From Turritopsis dohrnii (Eukaryota > Cnidaria > Hydrozoa > Anthoathecata > Oceaniidae), in assembly GCA_027922465.2 (NCBI GenBank), contig BQMF02000018.1, positions 124,001 through 188,000 of the forward strand: a stretch of 64,000 bases of DNA, written 5' to 3'. This document shows, piece after piece, positions 55,644 to 64,000 of the stretch. The notes under the pieces are model-generated. The model did no database searches. It had not been told where the DNA came from and saw only the letters and a list, made by a program, of their open reading frames with translations. Every line of letters begins with the position of its first letter. Positions within the stretch are counted from its first letter, which is position 1. The translations under genes were made by a program, and so were the position numbers.

Positions 55644-57514
55644 ATGGTCCAGGGCTACAGGGTTCCATTTGTGCAAAAACCGGTTCAACAAGTACCTCCA
55701 CGACCGCTCAAAATGTCAGAGGAGGAAATTCACTTGGTAGATTTGGAAGTGGAAAAAATGCTGCAAAAGCAGGCAGTTCAACTGATTCCAAGGAAAGGCA
55801 AGTTTGTCAGCTCATTGTTTCTGGTTCCCAAGAAAGAAGGGTTGGGTATGAGACCAGTAATCAATTTAAAGGAACTAAACAGTTATATAGAGTATCTACA
55901 CTTCAAAATGGAAGGTCTTGCCTTGTTGAAGGAAATTTTACAGGAGGGAGATTGGATGTGCAAGCTGGATTTGAAGGACGCTTATTTTTCAGTTCCTCTT
56001 CATCCAGACTCTCAGAAATTTCTTTGTTTTCTATGGAAAGGGAATTACTACAAATTTCTATGCCTGTGCTTTGGGCTATCCCCGGCCCCACTTGTTTTTA
56101 CAAAACTCATGAAGGTGCCTATAGCTCTGTTAAGGCGGCTGAATATCCTTCTGATCATCTTTTTGGACGATATTCTCCTGATTGGAAGAACAATGGAGGA
56201 CATCAAGATGTCTCGAGACACCTTGATTTATGTCCTCCAGAGTTTGGGGTTCACAGTCAATGTGGAAAAGTCAGTTCTAGATCCTACTCAGAAGATCGAA
56301 TTTCTTGGGGTAATAGTAAACTCGAGGTCAATGTCACTAATGCTCCCAACGTTGAAGAGAGAAAAAATTATCAATCAGTGTCAGAAATTATTGAGAGAGG
56401 AAGTGGTTTCAGTGAGAGAGATAGCAAGTGTGATAGGAAGACTGGCTTCATCAGCTATTGCAGTCCTACCTGCTCCTCTACAGTACAGAGCTCTTCAACG
56501 CCAGCAAATTCTGGAGTTGGCAAAAGGGGGAAATTTCAACTCCATGGTGTCCCTGTCAAAAGAAGCAAAAGAGGAACTGCAGTGGTGGATACAGAATATC
56601 ACTCTGAGTCAGGGCAAAACATTGATTTCTACCTCTCCAACTCTGACGATCTCAACAGATGCATCTCTCAAGGGTTGGGGTGCGTTTTGCCAGGGCCACA
56701 GGACAGGGGGTCCTTGGTCTCTAGAGGAGTCTCAACTTCATATCAATGTATTAGAGCTGAAAGCAGCAAAACTAGCAATTCAAACTTTTGTTCGATTGTT
56801 TCCCAGGTACAAATCTCTCCATTTGAAAATGGACAATGTGGTAGCTCTAAAATACCTTGTGAAGATGGGGGGGGTACAAAGAGTCAGCTTCTGACAAAGA
56901 TAAGCAAGGAAATCTGGGATTACCTAATTTCCCTGGGGATCATAATTACTGCAGAGTACCTGCCAGGAAAGTTAAACTTGGAGGCAGATGCAGAGTCACG
57001 GTCAGTCAAAGACTCAAGCGAATGGATGCTGAAAAAATCAGTCTTTCAGAGGATTTGCAGTCTGCGGGGAACACCTTGCACGGACCTGTTTGCGTCAAGT
57101 GTTTCACACCAGGTTCCCAGATACATGTCTTGGAAACTGGATCCTCTCAGTATCAACCGAGACGCCTTTCAGTCCTGCTGGACACATCTTCAAGGGTACG
57201 CTTTTCCTCCATTTGCACTAATCGGCAGAGTGTTGAGAAAAGTCAAAATCGACCAGGCTTCCCTAGTTTTGATAACTCCGGCTTGGCAGGGACAGCCTTG
57301 GTACCCAATTCTTCTTCAAAGGTCTGTGAGAAACCCTCTACTTTTACCAAAACCCCAGGATCTGTTGAGAGACCCAAAAGGGAACTTTCATCCACTTGTA
57401 CTGCAATCAAAGCTTCAGCTAGTGGCTTGGACAGTATCAGGAAAAGACTTCTTAGTGAAGGAGTATCAGAGGGGGCTGCTCAACTTATCACGGCTTCCAG
57501 AAGGGAAGGCATAA
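55644..57514 (+). CDS. DIRS ORF2: reverse transcriptase, RNase H and methyltransferase-like domain, one frameshift
   Basis: The first frame (55644-56894) has RT motifs: LFLVPKKEGLGMRPVINLKE, CKLDLKDAYFSVPLH, GLSPAPLVF and the active site FLDDILL (Phe-Leu-Asp-Asp, as in other DIRS enzymes). RNase H follows with ISTDASLKGWGAF, INVLELKA and MDNVVALKYL. At a run of eight G (56867-56874) the frame changes. The continuation (to 57514) contains LPGKLNLEADAESR and the DIRS methyltransferase-like domain (TDLFASSVSHQVPRYMSWKL, AYAFPPFALIG-like and PAWQGQPWYPILL). A homopolymer error or a true one-base indel would both explain it. The 3' part overlaps ORF3 in another frame, as is normal for DIRS. Confidence 0.88.
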
Positions 57515-58362
57515 CTTCACATTACGAGTCAGCCTGGCGCAAATTTAGTAGCTGGTGTAGTACAAAACAAGTTGATCCCTTTTGATGTCCTATAAATTGG
57601 ATTTTAGACTTTCTTGCGGACATGTTTGCACAGGGATTGGAATATAATACGATTGCAGGATATCGATCAGCTATATCAGCGTACCATGAACCAATTTCAG
57701 GTATTGCCGTAGGGAAACATCCTATGGTTTCAGCATTAGTAGCAGGTATTCATAATAAGCGGTGCCCTCAGCCCAGATATCTCTTTGTGTGGGATGTTGA
57801 TAAGGTGATTAACTATCTCATGGGTGTGGGTGCGGATTTGTCTGATAAACTTTTAACCCTAAAATTGACTATGCTTCTAGCATTAACCTCAGTAGCGAGA
57901 GCTCATGAACTTGGCTCTTTAGATGTAAGATATCTAGTAAGACATTCAGCAGGTTATGCCTTCCATTTTGGTAAAGTAACCAAATCAGCCAGACCAGGAA
58001 AAATGCGCCCTCCTATTGAATTTAAGAAATTTTCTGAGGACAAAAATGTTTGTGTTTGTCATTTCATTGATTTGTATATTGAAAGATCAAGATCGTGGAG
58101 AGGACAGGAAAATCAGTTACTTTTAAGTTTTATTAAACCTCATCAGGCAGTTAAAACATCTACCATTTCTCGTTGGATTGTAGAGGTAATGAAAGAGTCA
58201 GGCATTGATACTTCTAGTTTTTCTGCCCATTCTACTAGGTCTGCCTCGTCTTCTAAACAGAAAGTGATAGGGGTACCACTGAAAGAAATTTTAAAACGAG
58301 GTCATTGGTCAAGTGCTTCAACTTTCGAAAAATTTTATTGCAAACAGATATTAAAAGATTGA
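57391..58362 (+). CDS. DIRS ORF3: tyrosine recombinase, one in-frame stop
   Basis: Catalyses integration of the circular DNA copy. The frame upstream of 57585 encodes the N-terminal SAM-like arm (ITSHYESAWRKFSSWCSTKQ). It is interrupted by TGA at 57583-57585 and continues in the same frame to 58362. The core shows YNTIAGYRSAISAYHEPIS, LTLKLTMLLALTSVARAHEL with the first Arg, HSTR (H-x-x-R) and GHWSSASTFEKFY with the nucleophile Tyr, so the R-HxxR-H/W-Y tetrad is intact. The stop needs read-through or marks inactivation. Confidence 0.88.
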
Positions 58363-58397
58363 CTTGGGAATTATCTGTTACCTGGAAAGCTTTGAAG

Positions 58398-58516
58398 AGA
58401 GGATTTGAGCAATGGCTTCCCGTCCTTTATGCGTGAATAAGGCGGGAACGCCCTCAGTGTTACATCTTTGGCGGAGATTTTATGAATAAAATCGAAGCCA
58501 AAGATGAAACACTCCC
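58398..58516. repeat. DIRS internal complementary region
   Basis: 58398-58487 is the complement of the left terminus. From about 58478 the sequence becomes the complement of the right terminus (GAATAAAATCGAAGCCAAAG). The two halves share GATTTTATGA at the junction. Confidence 0.8.
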
Positions 58517-58781
58517 TCCCACCACAATCCCAATATCATATTAGTTTATTTCTTTATTTCAGTACGAGGTCGTGGACGTGGACGTCGTGGAGGTTGAAGC
58601 ATAAGATTTTGTAGTTTGCGTTTCATAATATATGTGACGGTGGTTCCGAAAGAACATTTTGCTTCTTATTCTTGTGTTTCTCCGCCTTTTGAATCATTTG
58701 GAATGCACGAATTGTCGATGGCTTAATAATTGCTAAAATTTGTTGTCACATGGAGAAAATTTTCCCTATTATTAGAAATTG

Positions 58782-58866
58782 AGCAATGACTTTCGACCAT
58801 TATGCGTGAATAAGGCGGGAACGCCCTCAGTGTTACATCTTTGGCTTCGATTTTATTCATAAAATC
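58782..58866. repeat. DIRS right inverted terminal repeat
   Basis: Inverted relative to the left end over GAGCAATG...CCAAAG. The outermost bases (TTCGATTTTATTC) differ from the left terminus and match the second half of the internal complementary region. Confidence 0.8.
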
Positions 58867-58943
58867 CGGATTGCACTGCGGACGCTTCGCGCCCTTGCAC
58901 AATCCTAAAATACTTGTGACGCATTTTTGCGAAATTGTTGATA

Positions 58944-59793
58944 TCTATATATTAATAGCCGATTCTCCGTTTGTTTGTTTGTTTGTTTGTCTGTAAGTCA
59001 CGCAAAATGGTAGATTGAGTTGTGAGCGAAATTATTTCTTTTTTTGTGTGCGACGTGAGTTCGAAGCAAATACATTGCAACCCCCAATCGAACGTGACTT
59101 TTTTTGGCTGATGAACTAATAGGAATAACGTTTTGTTTTTATCATTATTGTTAGTTTTATATTCCACATTGACTTGGCTTTGAAAACAGTACATGAACTA
59201 AATACAAAGAAACTAACTGATTAAACATTTTGGACAAAAAGCAGCAGTGGCAGAACGTGGCAGCATATGTTCGGTTTGCCACTAACTCTTGCCTGACTGT
59301 CTGAGACGGGTGAACTTTTCTTTTGAGCAATTAAAATGTTTAAAAACCGATAGGTAAAAAAAGAGTATCATATCAAAACAAAATGTTTTTTTTTTTGCTT
59401 TTCTTTTAATAAATTAATTTCTTCTTTTAATTGTTAAGCGTTCTGATCGAACGTTTTTTTATTCTATTTATTCATTTAGCACGTGCCTTTTTTCTCTCCT
59501 CCATGTGAACTTTTTAAGAAGAGAAACCATTTCCCCCTGTTTGATAGCACCCATGTTAGAGCGCGTAACTTTTTTAAAACAAAAGCTAATAAAAAGTTGT
59601 AGTTTTCTCTCTCTACGTTTTGAGTGTATTGTTACACTGATAAAAGATTGGTTTTGCCAGAGGTTGTGACTTCGAATCTGCTTCTGGTTGACACAAGTTG
59701 TACGAGCCGTTTATAAGGAAATTTGACGTTTATTGATAGAGTGATACAGAGCAGGTGGATATGGGCGGCGAGCGACGCCGCCTTGGCGGCTAG
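58944..59793 (+). mobile_element. non-autonomous Helitron-like element, complete copy B (850 bp)
   Basis: Starts with TC after an A (58943) and ends CTAG followed by T (59794). Eleven bases before the end there is a GC-rich hairpin, GGCGGCG-AGCGA-CGCCGCC. A 5' TC, a 3' hairpin plus CTAG, insertion between A and T and no target duplication are the Helitron hallmarks. No Rep/helicase gene is present. It begins 76 bp after the DIRS right end. Confidence 0.85.
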
Positions 59794-60061
59794 TGAATTA
59801 TTAATGATTTGAACGAAAAGTTAAGAATCATAAGAAATATTTGATATTGTATCTAGAATTTTTTTTCCACATTACCACAAGATGCGCCTTTTCAGATTTT
59901 ATTGCTTCATTCAACTATCTTATGGTTCATAAAAAATGGCTGATTGGTACGCCACAAGGTTTAAAAATTAATGAGCAGGATGTACATGTGACATCCATGA
60001 CGCTTCTTTGCCTCTTTCATCCAACATCCATGTTGTTTCTTTGCCTCTTTCTATAAAATTT

Positions 60062-60835
60062 TAAGATAGCAACGAAAGGAAAGTTAAATATTTCAAAAAG
60101 TAGCTTACCGAATTATATTGAAATTAATAAAAAGATTGTATATGACAAAGAGGAAATTGCGAGTGCGTTTAACAATTTTTACGCAACAGTAGCAGTTGAC
60201 TTAGCAAACAAAATCCCCAACAGCAATAAGTCACCAATGTCCTATCTCAAGGACTTTGGTAGCATTATGCAGGAATACAACTTGACAGAAACTGAATTAA
60301 TTGATGCTTTTAAAAGTCTTAAGCCCGATAAGAGTCCAGGAATTGATGAGATCAGTATTAATGTTGATACACTCATATAATCAAAATTCCCTTATTGCAT
60401 GTATTCAGACTTTCTCTCAATACAGGTAAATTCCTGAATAGTATGAAAATTGAAAAAGTTATTCAAAGTTTTAAAGCAGGACAAGAGTCCAATGTGTCAA
60501 ACTATAGACCCATTTCTGTACTTCCCTGCTTTTCAAAAATCCTTGAGCGTATAATTTACAATAGTCCACAACAACATGTTATACCAGAAACAATTCGGAT
60601 TCCAAAAAGGACATTCTACTGCCATGCAGTATTAAATCTAGTAAATGACCTCAGTAATGCTTTTACTAATAACTTTTACACATTAGGAGTCTTCATTGAT
60701 CTTTTGAAGGCGTTTGATACAGTAGATCATAAAATTGTTCTATCGAAACTAAAACACTATGGTGTATGTAATAATAATTACTCAGCCGATCTTAGATGGA
60801 GATGAGTATTGGAATCGGCGTTTTTCTTCATTAAA
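60062..60835 (+). pseudogene. LINE reverse transcriptase remnant
   Basis: Fragments in two frames. About 60062-60380 encodes the segment before the palm (FKSLKPDKSPGIDEISI). The frame 60395-60805 contains the conserved SNYRPISVLPCFSKILERII and the first active-site block GVFIDLLKAFDTVDHKIVLS. The second (YxDD) block is missing, as are both ends. CR1/Rex-like by these motifs. Distinct from the minus-strand remnant at 730-1250. Confidence 0.75.
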
Positions 60836-60910
60836 TTTTGCCGTTTTCGGAAAGTCCGTTCAGATTTCGGATTCTTTGTTTATTCGGAAAGTTAATGATA
60901 GACCCAAGAC
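60836..60910. repeat. dispersed repeat shared with 1937-2010
   Basis: CGTTTTCGGAAAGTCCGTTC and the following GATTTCGGATT...GTTTATTC stretch occur in both places, in the same orientation, with a few mismatches. The other copy lies beside the Helitron fragment at 1401. Confidence 0.7.
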
Positions 60911-61214
60911 TTTATGCTTAATGCAATACAAAAAGGGCACTTTCAATAATAACTCATAAAAGAATTATCTTTTCTGTACTTCTGAAATACTTTTAGAAGT
61001 TATTTTAGACCTTTTTTGTTGATAACTTCTCAATTCAATCTTTAAAATTTTTATTATCAAGTCTGTAAAATATGCACACAGAGCTCGTAAAACGTTTTCG
61101 CTTATGTTTTGAAGAAATTGTAGAAGTAGCTTTGTAGAATCTTTGAAGAAGAATTTTAAGACTTCTTTCCTGTCTTCAACTACACTGACAATTTTTCGAT
61201 AGTCAATATGAGAA

Positions 61215-61575
61215 CTCTAAGGGAGTCATCTCAGAGTGCCTGTGGCGACTCCTTTTGCGAGTCATTTTGACTCCCTTACAAGTATCTTTTTTTACTCCCT
61301 TTAGCTTCTCATTACCATGAATGACTCCCTTTCAGTTCTTAAAAATGGCGATATTTTTGACTCTCCAAAGGGAGTCATTTGAAAATGACTCTCTTACGAT
61401 TCTCATTTCGTGACTCCCGTTTGAGTAGCATTTTGAATTAATGCTCAAAAAAGAGTCATTTATTTATCACCTTAAGAGCTTCAATCCGCTATGACTCCCT
61501 TCAGAGCATCATTGCGTTGATATCAAATGATGCCCTTCTGGGCATAATGTGTTAATATTAAATGACTCCCATTCC
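61215..61575. repeat. cluster of TGACTCCCTT-type motifs
   Basis: About a dozen occurrences of TGACTCC(C/T)TT or its complement AAGGGAGTCA within 360 bp, at irregular spacing (for example 61219, 61268, 61321, 61367, 61410, 61492, 61563). Spacing is too irregular for a simple tandem array. No open frame. Confidence 0.75.
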
Positions 61576-62566
61576 AGTATTATAATATTCTCAAAGCTTG
61601 GTCATCTTGCTGATCTTGCCCCCGGATTTCATGGTGATCTCAAGATAATTAAGAAAACAATGCCATTTACTTGAAATCATGTATTGATCTTTTCATATAA
61701 AACACTATGAATACATACATACAAAAACATTTATGAAAACGCAAATAGCTTATATATAAACTTGGATATTTCATAACAACAAATATTTTTTGAGTGTTTT
61801 TTAATTTCTACGATATACAATGTTTCTTTTTTATATAGTATAATTCCTTTGTCTCCCACTTTTCAATAAAAGGTAGACCGAGAATGAAGAAAAACCACGA
61901 AGAAAGTTTTTGACGGCGCTAATTTGTGTTAATTAATATTTCACTCAAAATGAATACCAATTCTGTCTCGAAAATAGTGAAAATACAAAGAAAAATTGAA
62001 TTTCGGATTGCAGATTAAATAAGATAAAACTTTTCAAAAATTACGTCACATACAGCCGAATAATGACGTTTACAAATGAAACTATAACAATAATTTGATT
62101 ACAAATAAAAAATTACACTTTGAGTAATATCATGCATTTCTCTTAGTTCAATTAAAACATTTGCTACACCATCATCACCCTTCATGGAACAGTGCGGCTC
62201 AAAAACTGATCATCAACATCTTCATCATCACTGCTATCACCAGCAAGATTATTGTCACTTGCATTGATATCTAAAAGTCAATTCGAGTGTATCATTCTCT
62301 GAACTAAGTCTTCATGTTAAACTTTGATGTTTTTGCACAGCTCTTTTGATTTTTGAATTTCAATACACATCCAGAAGAATTGCATTAAATAACGAAGTTG
62401 CCCTGCATTGCATGAAAGTTCCAAAAGTGTCGCACGAGCCATTTGTAATTGACTGTTTTATAAGAGCAATCAAATTTACAGGAAAATTTCATAATAAGAA
62501 TCTAAAGAAAAAGTAATATACTGTAAAAATTAAAGCTGTCACAAGTAACCAAAATATAGTAGCTAA
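61576..62566. other. intergenic, nothing recognised
   Basis: AT-rich sequence with no coding region, RNA gene or definable repeat before the next Helitron copy. Confidence 0.5.
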
Positions 62567-63504
62567 TCTATATATTAATAGCCGATTCTCTGTCTGTCTG
62601 TCTGTCTGTTTGTTTGTAAGTCACGCAAAATGGTAGATTGAGTTGTGAGCGAAATTATTTCTTTTTTTGTGTGCGACGTGAGTTCGAAGCAAATACATTG
62701 CAAACCCAATCGAACGTGACTTTTTTTGGCTGATGAACTAATAGGAATAACGTTTTGTTTTTATCATTATTGTTAGTTTTATATTCCACGTTGACTTGGC
62801 TTTGAAAACAGTACATCAACTTAATACAAAGAAACTAACTGATTAAACATTTTGTACAAAAAGCAGCAGTGGCAGAACGTGGCAGCATATGTTCGGTTTG
62901 CCACTAACTCTTGCCTGACTGGGTGAACTTTTTTTTTGAGCAATCAAAATGTTTAAAAACCGATAGGTAAAAAAAGAGTATCATATAAAAACAAAATGTT
63001 GTTTTTTTTTTTTTGCTTTTGTCGTAATAGTTGTCTTAATTTCTTTTAATCGATTTCTTTTAATCTATTTTAATCTGATCGAACGTTTTTTTATTCTCTT
63101 TATTCATTTAGCACGTGCATTTTTTCTCTCCTCCCGTGTGAACATTTTAAGAAGAGAAACCATTTTCGACCTGTTTGATAGCACCCATGTTTGAGCGCGT
63201 AACTTTTTTAAAAAAGCTTTTTTACAAAAGCTAATAAAAAGTGGAAGTTGTTCTTCCTACGTTTTGAGTGCATTGTTGTACTGATTAACGATTGGTTTTA
63301 AAAAATAAATAAGTCACACATAATGAAAAACCTGAAAAATAGTTAATGTAACACTGATGTAACACTGACTGCACACCAGAGGTTGTGACTTCGAATCTTT
63401 TCCAAGTTGTATGAGCCGTTTATAAAGTAATTTGCCGTTTATTGACACAGTGATACACAGAGCAGGTGGATATGGGCGGCGAGCGACGCCGCCTTGGCGG
63501 CTAG
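62567..63504 (+). mobile_element. non-autonomous Helitron-like element, complete copy C (938 bp)
   Basis: Same TC start (TCTATATATTAATAGCCGAT) after an A and the same hairpin plus CTAG end (63501-63504) as copy B. Internally it shows small indels, for example a shortened GCCTGACTGGGTG block and an extra stretch near 63300-63370. Directly abuts the next copy. Confidence 0.85.
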
Positions 63505-64000
63505 TCTATATATTAATAACCGATTCTCTGTCTGTCTGTTTGTTTGTAAGTCACGCAAAATGGTAGATTAAGTTGTGAGCGAAATTATTTCTTTTTTTGT
63601 GTGCAACGTGAGTTCGAAGCAAATACATTGCAACCCCAATCGAACGTGACTTTTTTCGGCTGATGAACTAATAGGAATAACGTTTTGTTTTTATTATTAT
63701 TGTTAGTTTTATATTCCAAGGACTACGTTGACTACGTTGGCTTTGAAAACAATACATCAACTAAATACAAAGAAACTAACTGATTAAACATTTTGGACAA
63801 AAAGCAGCAGTGGCAGAACGTGGCAGCATGTTTGCCAGTGTATCCTAACGTATCCTTGCCTGAGTGTCTGAGACGGGTAAACTTTTTTTTCGAGCAATCA
63901 AAATGTATCATGAAACAAAATATTTTTTTGCTTTTCTATTAATAATTTAATTTCTTTATTTAATTGTTAAGCGCTTCAGATCGAACGTTTTTTTTATTCT
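63505..64000 (+). mobile_element. Helitron-like element copy D, runs off the window
   Basis: Begins TCTATATATTAATAACCGAT at 63505, with no base between it and the CTAG of copy C. It follows the family to the end of the window, with copy-specific changes such as a duplicated GACTACGTTG near 63722. The 3' end lies outside. Confidence 0.85.

Larger units (their letters stand above)
54227..58868 (+). mobile_element. DIRS-type tyrosine-recombinase retrotransposon, nearly full length
   Basis: Contains gag-like ORF1, RT-RNase H-methyltransferase-like ORF2 and tyrosine recombinase ORF3 between inverted ends: left 54227-54315 and right about 58782-58866 (shared core CCAAAGATGTAACACTGAGG). An internal complementary region at 58398-58516 joins the complement of the left end (TTTGGCGGAGATTTTATG) to the complement of the right end (AATAAAATCGAAGCCAAAG). 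This is the DIRS architecture, used to template a circular intermediate. No target duplication is evident, as expected for recombinase-mediated insertion. ORF2 and ORF3 are each interrupted once, so the copy is probably not autonomous as read. Confidence 0.88.

Overview
This is animal nuclear DNA: AT-rich, with genes split by GT-AG introns and many transposable elements. There are no bacterial operons or CRISPR arrays. The gene content (a FREM2-type matrix protein with 12 CSPG repeats and 5 Calx-beta domains, a single-exon FoxD-type forkhead gene, an SLC15-type transporter, AMDHD2) together with DIRS, Helitron, Harbinger, mariner and CR1-like elements suggests an early-branching metazoan. A cnidarian, possibly a hydrozoan, is my best guess. 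The phylum is inferred and was not tested by any search.

Layout. 0-9 kb is repeat-rich: LINE and Helitron remnants, a tRNA-type SINE, several TIR elements and a decayed DD41D mariner. It also holds a small unrecognised gene (4068-4472, minus) for a secreted precursor with two related peptide units between dibasic sites. 9.1-22.9 kb is AMDHD2 (minus, 8 exons). Its roughly 12 kb first intron carries Harbinger-derived genes, small TIR elements, a C32 tract and a broken, GC-rich Ty3/gypsy-type element. 26.9-30.6 kb is an SLC15 (PTR/POT) transporter. 32.7-44.0 kb is a FREM2-like gene whose 21 exons I could join in phase into about 3050 residues. 47.7-48.5 kb is the FoxD-type gene. 50.6-54.2 kb is a nested repeat complex: a hairpin element, a probable foldback element with minisatellite arms, Harbinger-type elements with TAA duplications and an embedded LINE tail. 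54.2-58.9 kb is an almost complete DIRS element with gag-like, RT-RNase H-methyltransferase-like and tyrosine recombinase ORFs, an intron in ORF1, inverted ends and an internal complementary region. 58.9-64 kb has three further Helitron copies (two head to tail), a LINE reverse transcriptase remnant and a cluster of TGACTCC motifs.

The host genes do not form an evident pathway. AMDHD2 acts in cytosolic amino-sugar catabolism, the SLC15 protein probably in the endolysosomal membrane, the FREM2-like protein at the cell surface and basement membrane, and the FoxD protein in the nucleus. The most novel-looking item is the duplicated secreted peptide precursor near 4.3 kb. Also of note are the DIRS internal junction and ORF1 intron, an AMDHD2 exon junction that lacks a metal-binding segment, and an SLC15 protein without the proton-coupling motif.
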